A DNA stretch of 64,000 bases from Solimonas sp040066175 (GCF_040066175.1 NZ_JBEAAM010000002.1:62001-126000), one strand, 5' to 3'; counted from the first letter of the stretch, positions 16,335 to 27,209 are shown. Numbers and translations are program-made. Notes: generated by a model not told the origin, from the letters alone.

Positions 16335-17741
16335 ATGGCCGCATCCCGTACCGCCGCCCGCCGCAAGGCGCCCAAGAAGGCATCGAAGTCCGTCGCATCG
16401 GCGCCCAGGGTCGTCCCCAAAGTCGGTTTCGTCTCGCTGGGCTGTCCCAAGGCGCTGGTCGATTCCGAGCGCATCCTCACGCAGCTGCGCGCCGAGGGCT
16501 ACGACACCGCGCCCAGCTACGACGCCGCCGACGTGGTCGTGGTCAACACTTGCGGTTTCATCGACGCCGCGGTCGAGGAATCACTGGACGCGATCGGCGA
16601 GGCGATGGCGGAGAACGGCAAGGTCATCGTCACCGGCTGCCTGGGCACCGGCCCGAAGAGCCATGTCGTGCGCGAGCGGTTCCCGGACCTGCTGTCGATC
16701 AGCGGCCCGCAGGACTACACCAGCGTGATGCAGGCCGTGCACCTGGCGGCGCCGCCGGCGCACGATCCGTTCCTGGATCTGCTGCCCCCGCAAGGCATCA
16801 AGCTGACGCCGAAACACTACGCCTACCTGAAGATCTCCGAAGGCTGCAACCACAAGTGCAGCTTCTGCATCATCCCGTCGATGCGCGGGCGCTTGCGCTC
16901 GCGTCCGGTCGGCGAGGTGCTGACCGAGGCCGAGAAGCTGGTGAAGGCCGGCGTGCAGGAGCTGCTGGTGATCTCGCAGGACACCTCGGCCTATGGCTCG
17001 GACCTGAAGTACGCGAAGGGCCGCTGGCGCGAGCGCGAGTACGAGACGCGCTTGCTCGATCTGTGCAAAGGGCTGGGCGAACTGGGATCGTGGGTGCGCC
17101 TGCACTACGTCTATCCGTATCCCAACGTCGATCAGATCATTCCGCTGATGGCCGAGGGCAGGATCCTGCCCTATCTCGACATCCCCTTTCAGCACGCCTC
17201 CAAGTCCGTGCTCAAGGCGATGAAGCGCCCGGCTGCCGCCGAGGACACGCTCAAGCGCCTGGAGACCTGGCGCCGCATCTGCCCGGACCTGACCGTGCGC
17301 TCGACCTTCATCGTCGGCTTCCCCGGCGAAACCGAATCCGACTTCGAGCTGCTGCTCGACTGGCTGGATGCGGCGCAGCTCGATCGCGTCGGCTGCTTCC
17401 AGTACTCGCCGGTCGAAGGCGCCACGGCCAACGCGCTGCCCGGCGCCGTGCCGGACGAGATCAAGGAAGAGCGCTACCACCGCTTCATGCAGAAGCAGGC
17501 GGCGATCAGTGCGGCGAAACTGCAGCGCAAGATCGGCCAGACCCTCGAAGTGCTGATCGACGAATTCCACGAGGATGCCGCCAGCGTGGCGCGCTCCTGG
17601 GCCGATGCGCCGGAGATCGACGGCAAGGTCTACGTGAAGGGACTCGGCAAGGCCGGCAAGCTGCGCCTGGCGCCCGGGCAGCGGGTCCAGGTCAAGGTCG
17701 TCGATGCCGACGACTACGATCTGTTCGCGACCCTGGCCTGA
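16335..17741 (+). CDS. rimO: Ribosomal protein S12 methylthiotransferase RimO
   Basis: This radical-SAM enzyme adds a methylthio group to Asp of ribosomal protein S12. The N-terminal UPF0004 domain shows its three cysteines (SLGCPKALVD, VNTCGFI, VTGCLG). The radical-SAM cluster motif is SEGCNHKCSFCIIPS, and a C-terminal TRAM domain follows. A likely -10 box, TACAAT, at 16303-16308 would start RNA near 16315. I therefore prefer ATG 16335 (468 residues) over the in-frame GTG at 16311. The basic, Ala-rich N-terminus before VGFVSLGC is a lineage extension. The 3' end overlaps the convergent TetR gene by 28 bases. Confidence 0.95.
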   Translation: MAASRTAARRKAPKKASKSVASAPRVVPKVGFVSLGCPKALVDSERILTQLRAEGYDTAPSYDAADVVVVNTCGFIDAAVEESLDAIGEAMAENGKVIVTGCLGTGPKSHVVRERFPDLLSISGPQDYTSVMQAVHLAAPPAHDPFLDLLPPQGIKLTPKHYAYLKISEGCNHKCSFCIIPSMRGRLRSRPVGEVLTEAEKLVKAGVQELLVISQDTSAYGSDLKYAKGRWREREYETRLLDLCKGLGELGSWVRLHYVYPYPNVDQIIPLMAEGRILPYLDIPFQHASKSVLKAMKRPAAAEDTLKRLETWRRICPDLTVRSTFIVGFPGETESDFELLLDWLDAAQLDRVGCFQYSPVEGATANALPGAVPDEIKEERYHRFMQKQAAISAAKLQRKIGQTLEVLIDEFHEDAASVARSWADAPEIDGKVYVKGLGKAGKLRLAPGQRVQVKVVDADDYDLFATLA

Positions 17742-18442
17742 GCGCGTCCCGGCTGCGCGACGCCGGTCGCCAGCGCGCCCCAGAGCAGCATCAGGATGAA
17801 GCGCTCGGCCTGGCCGCAGATCGCCTCGCGCTGCGACGGCTGCTCCAGATAGTCCATCGAGAAGAACGCCATCTGCCGGATCACCGCGGCGGCGATCTCG
17901 CGCACGGACTGCGGATCCATCTGCGGCAACGGCATCATCTCAAGCACGTCCTCCGCCATGTCGGCGGCCAGCTGGTCGAACACGCGGCGCAGCGCGTCGC
18001 GCAGCACCGGCGAGGTGCCGTGCAGCTCACGGATGCCGACGACGTAGGCCTGCTGGTGCTCGGTCACGAAGTCCAGCACCAGCGCAACCGACTCGCGGAC
18101 CACCGGCTCGGCCTGGCGCAGCACCTGCGCGGCGTCGCCCGGCCGCGACGCCAGCGCCGCGCTGACCGCCGAGCGCCGCCGGCGTTCCCTCAAGCCCTGG
18201 CGCAACTCACCGGCCAGATCGTCGATCACCGCGAGTCCCAGATCGTCGAAGCTGCGGAAGTGGCGATAGAAGGTGTTGGGATTCAGACCCGCCTGGCGCG
18301 CCACCTCGCGCAGGCCCAGTGACGCCAGGCTGCGCGTGCTGGCCGCCAGCTGCAGCGCGGCTTCCATCAGCTTCTGCCGGCCGCTGCGGTGCGCAACGGC
18401 CGCACCGGTGCGCTTCGAATATCCCTCCAAATTCTTTTTCAT
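17714..18442 (-). CDS. TetR family regulator, FabR-like
   Basis: This 242-residue minus-strand protein has an N-terminal TetR helix-turn-helix (GLREVARQAGLNPNTFYRHF). It continues with FDDLGLAVIDDLAGELRQ and RELHGTSPVLRDALRR, closely resembling FabR, the repressor of unsaturated fatty acid synthesis. It is divergent from the PF10118 hydrolase and monooxygenase genes. Palindromic sites in the shared intergenic region suggest that it represses them and possibly itself. Whether it senses acyl-CoA or ACP pools is an inference from family resemblance. Confidence 0.85.
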   Translation of the reverse strand: MKKNLEGYSKRTGAAVAHRSGRQKLMEAALQLAASTRSLASLGLREVARQAGLNPNTFYRHFRSFDDLGLAVIDDLAGELRQGLRERRRRSAVSAALASRPGDAAQVLRQAEPVVRESVALVLDFVTEHQQAYVVGIRELHGTSPVLRDALRRVFDQLAADMAEDVLEMMPLPQMDPQSVREIAAAVIRQMAFFSMDYLEQPSQREAICGQAERFILMLLWGALATGVAQPGRAQARVANRS

Positions 18443-18488
18443 ATCAGCGCGTTGCTTGTTTCATGCAATGCAATCCTTACATCGTTTG

Positions 18489-18539
18489 TTGACATCGTTG
18501 TAGACGCTCGTCTACCTTGCGGATGTAGACAAGTGTACA
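18489..18539 (+). promoter_or_regulatory. Promoter with two operator-like palindromes
   Basis: TTGACA (18489-18494) is a good -35 box, with a weak -10 at about 18512-18518 (CTACCTT). A perfect palindrome, GTAGACG-CT-CGTCTAC, covers 18500-18515 between these boxes. A second related site, TGTAGACAAGTGTACA, lies at 18524-18539; the GTAGAC half-sites are 25 bases apart. Binding there by the divergently encoded TetR protein would block transcription of the hydrolase/monooxygenase pair. Confidence 0.6.
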
Positions 18540-18571
18540 CCTCGCACTCAGCGAGGCCAGGAGACCCTTCG

Positions 18572-19456
18572 ATGACCCAGCAGACCCGCAGCCGTGCCAC
18601 CGCCGCCCGCAAGGCCAAGTCAGCGGTAATGCCGATTCGCCGTGACATCAAGTTCAAACTGCCGGCGGACCGGATCAACGACTGGCACATGAGCGGCGGG
18701 CCGCAGTTCACCGCCTTCCTCAATACCTTCTCGATCGTGCTGCCAGTCGGCGAGCGCTTCTTCATCGACGCCGTGCGCGCGCACCGCGAGTTGATCAAGG
18801 ACCCTGAACTGCAGAAAGCGGTCACCGCGTTCATCGGCCAGGAGGCCATGCACGGCCGCGAGCACGAGGCCTACAACGACGCGCTCTACGCCGTGTCGAA
18901 GGTGGCGCCGAAGTTCGAGCGGCTGGTCGCCGGCCTGCTGAACCTCCTCAAGGAGCGCACGCCGAAATCGGCGCGCCTGTCGGCAACCATCGCGCTGGAA
19001 CATTTCACCGCGCTGCTGGCGCAGCAGGTGCTGGAGAACGAACAGCTGACCAAGGGGCAGGAACCGCACTTCGCCGCCGTCTGGTACTGGCACGCGCTGG
19101 AGGAAACCGAGCACAAGGCCGTCGCCTACGACGTCTGGGAGGCGGTGATGGGCCGCGGACCGCGTGCCTACTTCGAGCGCGCCAGCGGCCAGCTGCTGGC
19201 CACCGCGATCTTCTGGGCGCTGATCACGCCGACGTTCCTCGAAGTGGTGCGCGAGCAGGGCAAGCTCACGGACTTCGCCGGCTGGCGCAAGTTCATGCGC
19301 TATGCCTTCGGCGAAGTCGGCCTGATCCGCCGTCTGGTCCGGCCGTGGGCGGACTACTTCCGTCCCGACTTCCACCCCTGGGATCACGACAACCGCCAGT
19401 ATCTCGCCCAGATCGACGCGTTCGTTGCCGCACAGGCCCAGCTGCAGGCCGCCTGA
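18572..19456 (+). CDS. PF10118-type metal-dependent hydrolase family protein
   Basis: This 294-residue protein starts at ATG 18572 with AGGAG at 18559-18563. It has the pattern of the PF10118 putative metal-dependent hydrolase family: several paired acidic and histidine residues in helices (FIGQEAMHGREHEAYND, ALEHFTALLAQ, WYWHALEETEHKAVAYD) that could hold a di-metal centre as in ferritin-like oxidases. The reaction is unknown. It forms an operon with the following monooxygenase (14 bases apart) under the TetR-type control region. Confidence 0.8.
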   Translation: MTQQTRSRATAARKAKSAVMPIRRDIKFKLPADRINDWHMSGGPQFTAFLNTFSIVLPVGERFFIDAVRAHRELIKDPELQKAVTAFIGQEAMHGREHEAYNDALYAVSKVAPKFERLVAGLLNLLKERTPKSARLSATIALEHFTALLAQQVLENEQLTKGQEPHFAAVWYWHALEETEHKAVAYDVWEAVMGRGPRAYFERASGQLLATAIFWALITPTFLEVVREQGKLTDFAGWRKFMRYAFGEVGLIRRLVRPWADYFRPDFHPWDHDNRQYLAQIDAFVAAQAQLQAA

Positions 19457-19470
19457 ACCGGGAGAGACCC

Positions 19471-21024
19471 ATGGGTAGCTATACGAAAGCGGCCGTCACG
19501 CGGTCGGCACCGTACCGTGTCGCCATCGTCGGCACCGGTTTCTCCGGTCTGGGCATGGCGATCCGGCTCAAGCAGGCCGGCATCGACGACTTCGTCGTCT
19601 TCGAGAAAGAGGGCGGCGTCGGTGGCACCTGGCGCGTGAACCACTACCCGGGGTGCGCCTGCGACGTGCAGTCGCACCTGTATTCGTTTTCCTTCGAGCC
19701 GAACCCGCGCTGGTCGCGCATGTTCGCGCCACAGCCGGAGATCAAGGCCTACCTCGAACACTGCGCCGAGAAATACGGCGTGACGCCTCATCTGCGACTG
19801 AATACCGAGATCCGCTCGGCGCGCTGGGACGAAGTCGCCTCGGTCTGGTGCATCCGCGATGCGCAGGGCAACGAATACCGCGCGCAGGTGCTGATCTCCG
19901 GCATGGGCGGCCTGTCCACGCCCTCGTACCCGCAGGTGCCGGGCATCGAGAACTTCAAGGGCAAGACCTTCCACTCGCAGCAGTGGGATCACGGCTATGA
20001 CCTGAAGGGCAAGCGCGTCGCCGTGATCGGCACCGGCGCGTCGGCGATCCAGTTCGTGCCGCAGATCCAGAGGCAGGTCGCGCGCCTGGATCTGTACCAG
20101 CGCACGCCACCGTGGATCGTGCCCAAGCCGGACCGGCCGATCTCCGCACTCGAACACGCGTTGTTCGAACGCCTGCCGCTGGCGCAGACCGCTCTCCGCG
20201 GCGCGATCTACGGCCTGCTCGAAAGCCGCGCGCTGGCATTCACGATGGAGCCGCGCATCCTCAAGTTCGTGCAGAAGTTCGCCGAGCTGCATCTGCGCCG
20301 GCAGGTGCGTGATCCGGAACTGCGCCGCAAGCTGACGCCGGACTATGTGCTGGGCTGCAAGCGCGTGCTGATCTCCGACGACTACTACCCGGCCCTGACC
20401 CAGCCCAACGTCGAAGTCATCACGACCGGCATCCGCGAGGTGCGCGCGCACAGCGTCATCGACAGCGCCGGCGTCGAGCGCGAGGTCGATGCGATCATCT
20501 TCGGCACCGGGTTCAAGGCCGCCGATCCGGTGCCGCGCGGCGTCGTCTTCGGCCGCAAGAACCAGGATCTGCTCGACGCCTGGCCGGACGGCCCGGAGGC
20601 CTACAAGGGCGCCAGCGTCGCCGGCTTCCCCAACCTGTTCTTCCTGATGGGTCCGAACACCGGGCTGGGCCACAACTCGATGGTGTACATGATCGAGTCG
20701 CAGATCGCCTACGTGCTCGATGCCCTGCGCACGATGGACGAGGAGCAGCTGCGCTCGGTCGAGGTGCGTCCCGACGCGCAGGTCCGCTTCAACCGGACAC
20801 TGGCCGAGCGCATGCGCCGCGCGATCTGGAGCGTCGGCGGCTGCAAGAGCTGGTACGTGCACCCGGTCAGCGGCAAGAACGTGACCCTGTGGCCCGGCTT
20901 CACCTGGCAGTTCCGGCTGCTGACACGGCGCTTCGATGCACGGGCCTACATCCTGCGCGGCAAGATGCCTGCCGCCACCCCGGCGACGCCGACGCCGCCG
21001 CGCAGCGCACCGCTGCCCGCGTAA
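19471..21024 (+). CDS. Flavin-containing (Baeyer-Villiger-type) monooxygenase
   Basis: This 517-residue protein has an FAD-binding Rossmann motif near the N-terminus (VAIVGTGFSGLGMAIRL), the GGTW segment, and a second NADPH-binding motif (VAVIGTGASAIQFVP). Just before the latter is FKGKTFHSQQWD, the fingerprint of Baeyer-Villiger and related class B flavin monooxygenases. It probably inserts oxygen next to a ketone, or hydroxylates a lipid or xenobiotic, using NADPH and O2. ATG 19471 follows GGGAGAG. The partner hydrolase and FabR-like regulator suggest lipid or steroid-type substrates, but this is not shown. Confidence 0.9.
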   Translation: MGSYTKAAVTRSAPYRVAIVGTGFSGLGMAIRLKQAGIDDFVVFEKEGGVGGTWRVNHYPGCACDVQSHLYSFSFEPNPRWSRMFAPQPEIKAYLEHCAEKYGVTPHLRLNTEIRSARWDEVASVWCIRDAQGNEYRAQVLISGMGGLSTPSYPQVPGIENFKGKTFHSQQWDHGYDLKGKRVAVIGTGASAIQFVPQIQRQVARLDLYQRTPPWIVPKPDRPISALEHALFERLPLAQTALRGAIYGLLESRALAFTMEPRILKFVQKFAELHLRRQVRDPELRRKLTPDYVLGCKRVLISDDYYPALTQPNVEVITTGIREVRAHSVIDSAGVEREVDAIIFGTGFKAADPVPRGVVFGRKNQDLLDAWPDGPEAYKGASVAGFPNLFFLMGPNTGLGHNSMVYMIESQIAYVLDALRTMDEEQLRSVEVRPDAQVRFNRTLAERMRRAIWSVGGCKSWYVHPVSGKNVTLWPGFTWQFRLLTRRFDARAYILRGKMPAATPATPTPPRSAPLPA

Positions 21025-21027
21025 GGA

Positions 21028-21927
21028 TCACCCGAGGATCGCGTTCCACGTCGGCACGGTCACCAGCGACAGCAGGATGCCGGCGCCGAGCACGGTATTG
21101 GCCATCGGCGGATCGAGGTTGTGCTGATCGGCGAGGATGGCGGCCGAGATCATCGGTGCCATCCCCGCCTGCAGCACGCTGATCGTCAGCGTCAGGCCGC
21201 CGACACCGGCGAGCAGGCCGAGCCCCAGCACCAGCGCCGGCACCAGCAGCAGTTTCCAGCCCAGTCCCAGGGCGAGCGGGACGAACTGGCCGTCGCCCAG
21301 GTGCAGTTTGAAGCGCAGACCGACCGAGAACAGCGCCAGCGGCACCAGCGTGCCGCCGATCCTGTGCAGGATGTCGAGCGCGGGTTCCGGCCAGCCGCCC
21401 AGCGCACCGACCGCGACACCGGCCAGCAGCGCCAGGAACGCGGGGAACAGGACGATCCGTTTCACGATCGCCCGCGCATGGGTGTGCGCGCCGGAGTACA
21501 GGGCAGTCACCAGCGTGCCGCCGATCGCCAGCATGACGAAACAGCCGAGTTGATCCGCGACCACGCCCAGCGCGAGCCCTTCCCGCCCACGCAGCGCTTC
21601 GAGCAGCGGATAGCCCATGAACGAGGTATTGCCCAGTCCGCAGACCAGCGTCAGCGCGCCGATGCGGCCGCGGCTCCAGTTCAGGCGTGCGCCGACCAGC
21701 CGGAACAGCACGAACGCGCCGACGAACACCAACCACTGCGACACGATCAGGAACCAGAACTGCCACTCGAAGTGCAGGCGCGGAATCAGGTCCAGCACCA
21801 GCGCCGGCAGCGCGATGTGGATCACCCACCAGTTCAAGCCCTGCGCCAGCCCCAGCGGCGGATGCGCGTAGCGCGCGATCAGCACGCCGAGCAGCAGGCA
21901 GACGATCAGCAGTGCAAAAGCCGTCAC
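21028..21927 (-). CDS. AEC family transporter
   Basis: This 299-residue integral membrane protein has about ten hydrophobic helices. It has the N-terminal LLIVCLLLGVLIARY and LVCGLGNTSFMGYPLLEAL segments typical of auxin-efflux-carrier (AEC) family proteins, which export small organic acids or similar anions. The start is GTG at 21927, overlapping the HepT stop (GTGA), so it may be translated with the mntA-hepT transcript. The substrate is unknown. Confidence 0.85.
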   Translation of the reverse strand: MTAFALLIVCLLLGVLIARYAHPPLGLAQGLNWWVIHIALPALVLDLIPRLHFEWQFWFLIVSQWLVFVGAFVLFRLVGARLNWSRGRIGALTLVCGLGNTSFMGYPLLEALRGREGLALGVVADQLGCFVMLAIGGTLVTALYSGAHTHARAIVKRIVLFPAFLALLAGVAVGALGGWPEPALDILHRIGGTLVPLALFSVGLRFKLHLGDGQFVPLALGLGWKLLLVPALVLGLGLLAGVGGLTLTISVLQAGMAPMISAAILADQHNLDPPMANTVLGAGILLSLVTVPTWNAILG

Positions 21928-22286
21928 GACGCCGGCGGCTCAGGCAAGGCCTTCAGCGCCTCTCGCACGGCAGAAAGGAGCTGCGGCGCGCGAACAATCG
22001 CGATCGAGTACACCTTCCGATGATCGAGCTCGGCATAGCCGTGGGCGAGGATATTGCGGAAGCCGATGATGTCGCGGGCGTGGGGGATGCGCATGGCGAT
22101 CTCGGGCGCGACCCGATGCAATGCGCGCAATGCCTCGCCACGGACTTCCAGCGCGCGCTCGACGGCTGCTCTGGTCTTTTCGTCTGCCAGATGCTGTTCT
22201 GCCGTGTACCCCTCCGTGAACCGGACGGCCGCTGCCGCGTACCGCTCGATGTCCTCAAGGTAAACGCCGGGATCACGCGGCTGCAT
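21924..22286 (-). CDS. hepT: HepT-like ribonuclease toxin (DUF86)
   Basis: This 120-residue protein, read from ATG 22286, carries the HepT motif R-x4-H-x-Y as RNILAHGY (R77, H82, Y84). In characterised systems HepT cleaves RNA through R and H and is silenced when MntA adds AMP units to the Tyr of this motif. All three residues are intact. It overlaps the antitoxin gene mntA by 14 bases. The pair stands between glmS and a transporter gene on the same strand. Confidence 0.88.
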   Translation of the reverse strand: MQPRDPGVYLEDIERYAAAAVRFTEGYTAEQHLADEKTRAAVERALEVRGEALRALHRVAPEIAMRIPHARDIIGFRNILAHGYAELDHRKVYSIAIVRAPQLLSAVREALKALPEPPAS

Positions 22287-22581
22287 AGACCGGTGACTTT
22301 GTCTGCTCGATGTGGTGACGCAGGCGACGATTGCGGATGGCGCTGAACTCGACGAGATCAACCGGGCGCCCGAGAAGCGCTTCTAGCGCTTCCTTGAAGT
22401 CCAGGAAGTTGGTAAAGCTCTCCGCGACTTGAGGCTCGAATTCGATCAGCACATCAATATCGCTGCGCGCAGCGTCGAAGTCACGCCGCAGAACTGAGCC
22501 GAACACTTCCAGCCTGCGCACGCCATGGCGGCGGCACAGAACGGCGATCGCGTCACGGTTGGTCTCAATCAGCGTGTGCAT
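22273..22581 (-). CDS. mntA: MntA-like nucleotidyltransferase antitoxin
   Basis: This 102-residue minimal nucleotidyltransferase has GSVLRRD at residues 28-34 and SDIDVLIEF with D41 and D43, the metal-binding pair. It is expected to AMPylate HepT and so neutralise it. A possible -10 box, TAGAAT, lies about 6 bases before its start in an AT-rich 26-base gap after glmS, but no good -35 is seen. Local G+C is somewhat lower than in glmS, consistent with acquisition. Confidence 0.88.
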   Translation of the reverse strand: MHTLIETNRDAIAVLCRRHGVRRLEVFGSVLRRDFDAARSDIDVLIEFEPQVAESFTNFLDFKEALEALLGRPVDLVEFSAIRNRRLRHHIEQTKSPVYAAA

Positions 22582-22607
22582 GACGGGATTCTATTGAAAA
22601 TGAGGAC

Positions 22608-24443
<1,836 letters not shown>

Positions 24444-24626
24444 GGGTGTAGGAGTCCGAGAGATCGCGAGTGCGCCATTTTACGGCCAGCCTCCCGCCGC
24501 CGGTGCGGCGGGACCGCAATCCAGCGCCGATGTCGGAGCCGGCCGTCGCAGAGGCATTGGCCGACGCGATGGTTGGCGGCGGCTCGACACCTGACGCCGC
24601 ACCGCAGTCTGCGCGACAATGCGGGC

Positions 24627-25739
24627 ATGAACTCGCCGCATGAGTTTGCCGAGCTCGCTGCCGCGCTGCGCCGCGTCCAGCAAGACAGGTTTGCCGGCGG
24701 TGCTGCGCTGGCGACGCTCGTACGCACGCACGGATCAGCGTTCCGGCGCGCCGGTGCGCGCATGCTCGTGCTCGGCGACGGCAGCACCGTGCGCGGCCTG
24801 TCGGCCGGCTGTGCGGAGGCCGACATCGTCGAGCATGCACGCATCGTCATCGCCGACGGCCATGCCCGACTGCTGCGCCATGGACACGAGCGCGGCCTCG
24901 ACGCCCCGCCTGCGACGGGCTGCGACAGCGAGCTCGAGGTGCTGATCGAACCACTGCGCAGCGACGGCGACCTGCGCTTCGTGACCGCGCTCGAAGAGTG
25001 CCGCCGCGCGCGCTGCGCGGGCTGGATGGCGACCGCGTTTGCGTGCGAAAACCAGTGCCTGGAGCAACCGCGCCGCCTGGTGCGCAGCGACCACACGCTG
25101 CTCGACGAACTGGACGACCCGCGCCTGGCCGACGCCTTGATGTCACTCGCGCCGGAGGCCGTCGCACGGGATGGCGCGCAGGTGCTCAAGGTGGGCACGC
25201 GTTACGGGATGTTCGACGTCCTGGTCGAACCGATCGAAGCGCCGCTGCGCACCGTACTGGTCGGCGTCAATGCGACGAGCCGCGCGCTGGCGCGGCTGGC
25301 GGGCGCGCTCGGCTGGGAGAGCTGGCTGGTCGATCACGGCGACGGCGCTCCGTCGAAGGTCCACCCCGAGGGAGCGCGTATCGTCGTGGCCGAACCGGGG
25401 GCGCTGCTCGACGGCGTGGCCTGCGACCGGCGCACGGCCATCGTCATCATGACGCACGACCTCGAACGCGATCTCGCCTACCTGCGCGAGCTGCGCGCCA
25501 CGCCGCTGGCCTATCTGGGCGCACTCGGCTCGCGCTCACGCGCCGCGCACCTGCATGAGGCCAGCGGCGCGGCCGCCACCCGGCTGCACGCGCCGGCGGG
25601 TCTCGACATCGGCTCGGAAACGCCGGAAGAGATCGCGCTGGCCATCGCCGCGGAGATCCAGGCCGTGCTCGCCGGTCGTCGCGGCGGCAGCCTGGACGCA
25701 TCCGACCTGCCGATCCACGGACGCACGACAGCAATGTGA
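24627..25739 (+). CDS. XdhC/CoxI family protein
   Basis: This 370-residue protein has the N-terminal XdhC/CoxI motif (GDGSTVRGLSAGCAEADI and TGCDSELEVLIEPL) and a C-terminal Rossmann part (MTHDLERDLAYLREL, YLGALGSRSR, SETPEEIALAIAAEIQ). XdhC proteins bind and sulfurate molybdenum cofactor for xanthine dehydrogenase-type enzymes. No molybdoenzyme gene is present in this window, so its client is elsewhere. It lies convergent to glmU (33 bases between stops) and divergent from glmS. Confidence 0.85.
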   Translation: MNSPHEFAELAAALRRVQQDRFAGGAALATLVRTHGSAFRRAGARMLVLGDGSTVRGLSAGCAEADIVEHARIVIADGHARLLRHGHERGLDAPPATGCDSELEVLIEPLRSDGDLRFVTALEECRRARCAGWMATAFACENQCLEQPRRLVRSDHTLLDELDDPRLADALMSLAPEAVARDGAQVLKVGTRYGMFDVLVEPIEAPLRTVLVGVNATSRALARLAGALGWESWLVDHGDGAPSKVHPEGARIVVAEPGALLDGVACDRRTAIVIMTHDLERDLAYLRELRATPLAYLGALGSRSRAAHLHEASGAAATRLHAPAGLDIGSETPEEIALAIAAEIQAVLAGRRGGSLDASDLPIHGRTTAM

Positions 25740-25772
25740 CGCGCATCCGCAGCGCGGAGATGCCGCGCCTGC

Positions 25773-27155
25773 TTATTTCTTGACCGGCCGCTTCCAGTTC
25801 GGATAGGTCTTCTGCTCCCGTGCCCGGCACAGCGTCAGTCCGCCGGCGGGCACGTCCCGGACGATCGTCGAGCCGGCACCGACGGTGGCACCCCGTCCGA
25901 CGCGCACCGGCGCGACGAGCTGGGTATCGGAGCCGATAAAGGCACCGTCCTCGATGATCGTCTCGTGCTTGTTGGCGCCGTCGTAGTTGCAGAAGATCGT
26001 GCCGGCGCCGATGTTGACGCCGGCACCGACGTCGCCGTCACCGAGATAGGCGAGGTGGTTGGCCTTGCTGCCGCGCCCCAACCTCACTTTCTTGATCTCG
26101 ACGAAGTTGCCGACGTGCACATCGTCGGCGAGCGCGGCGTCCGGGCGCAGGCGCGCGAACGGACCGATGCGGCAGTCGCGCCCGGCGACCGCCTTCTCCA
26201 GCACGCTGTGCGCATCGACGATCGTGCCGGCACCGAGGATGACGTCGCGCAGCACGCAGTGTGGGCCGATGCGCACGCCGTCGCCGAGTTCGACGCGGCC
26301 TTCGAGGACGCAACCGACATCGACGTGCACGTCGCGCCCATGGAGCAGCGTGCCGCGCAGATCGAAGCGTTCGGGATCGGCGAGTGAAAGGCCCGCCGCC
26401 AGCAGACCGGTCGCCTGACGCCGCTGGTACACGCGTTCCGCGCGCGCCAGCTGGATGCGGTCGTTGATGCCTTCGACCTCCTCGGCGCTCGCGGCGGTGA
26501 TCGTGGCGACTTCGAGCTTGTCGCGGACCGCGAGCGCGACGATATCGGTCAGGTAGTACTCGCCCTTGGCATTGTCGTTGCGCACTTCCTTCAACCAGCC
26601 GCGCAGGCGCTTGGCCGGCGCGGCGACGAAGCCGGTGTTGACTTCGCGGATGCGGCGCTGGCGCGCATTGGCATCCTTTTCCTCGACGATGCCGCTGACG
26701 CGGTGCCTTCGGTCGCGCAGGATACGGCCGTAGCCGGTCGGATCGTCGAGCTCGACCGTCAGCACGGCCAGCGTCCGGCGCGCCGCATCGATCAGTTGCG
26801 CGAGCGTCTGCGCCGAGATCAGCGGCACGTCGCCGTACATGACCAGCACGATGGCATCGTCCGGCACGGCCGGCATCGCCTGCTGCACGGCGTGTGCCGT
26901 GCCCTTCTGCTCGGCCTGATGCGCCCAGCGAACGGCGTCCGGCCGCCTGGACGCCTCGAACCAGGCGCGCACCTGATCACCCCCGTGGCCGTGGACGACA
27001 TGCACCGCCGCGGCCGACAGCGCCCGCGCGGCGTCGAGTACGTGCGCGAGCATCGGCCGTCCCGCGACCGGATGCAGCACCTTGGGCAGCGCGCTCTTCA
27101 TGCGCGTGCCCTGCCCGGCGGCGAGGACGATGCAGTGTAGTGGCGCAGTCTTCAT
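25773..27155 (-). CDS. glmU: Bifunctional GlcNAc-1-P uridyltransferase / GlcN-1-P acetyltransferase GlmU
   Basis: This 460-residue enzyme makes UDP-GlcNAc. The N-terminal uridyltransferase has LAAGQGTRMKSALPKVLHP and VLVMYGDVPL. The C-terminal left-handed beta-helix shows hexapeptide repeats, then NHLAYLGDGDVG and FCNYDG of the acetyltransferase site. ATG at 27155 (MKTAPLHC) is preferred over the upstream in-frame 27179. It follows the ATP synthase operon, as in many gammaproteobacteria, with a hairpin between them. Its product also feeds cell wall and the polysaccharide locus to the right. Confidence 0.97.
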   Translation of the reverse strand: MKTAPLHCIVLAAGQGTRMKSALPKVLHPVAGRPMLAHVLDAARALSAAAVHVVHGHGGDQVRAWFEASRRPDAVRWAHQAEQKGTAHAVQQAMPAVPDDAIVLVMYGDVPLISAQTLAQLIDAARRTLAVLTVELDDPTGYGRILRDRRHRVSGIVEEKDANARQRRIREVNTGFVAAPAKRLRGWLKEVRNDNAKGEYYLTDIVALAVRDKLEVATITAASAEEVEGINDRIQLARAERVYQRRQATGLLAAGLSLADPERFDLRGTLLHGRDVHVDVGCVLEGRVELGDGVRIGPHCVLRDVILGAGTIVDAHSVLEKAVAGRDCRIGPFARLRPDAALADDVHVGNFVEIKKVRLGRGSKANHLAYLGDGDVGAGVNIGAGTIFCNYDGANKHETIIEDGAFIGSDTQLVAPVRVGRGATVGAGSTIVRDVPAGGLTLCRAREQKTYPNWKRPVKK

Positions 27156-27180
27156 GTGCGGCTCGCTTCCAAACAGCAAT

Positions 27181-27209
27181 CCCGCTCATGCTGCCTGAAC
27201 ATGAGCGGG
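27181..27209 (-). terminator. Hairpin between atpC and glmU (possible terminator)
   Basis: Perfect 10-bp arms CCCGCTCATG (27181-27190) and CATGAGCGGG (27200-27209) flank a 9-base loop. On the minus strand it lies after atpC and before glmU. The following ATTGCTGTTTGG is not a clear T-run, so termination may be partial. Confidence 0.5.

Noticed and set aside
24444..24626. Possible ribozyme or riboswitch upstream of glmS
   Set aside because: The glmS ribozyme belongs to Gram-positive bacteria, and I see no matching core in these 183 bases.
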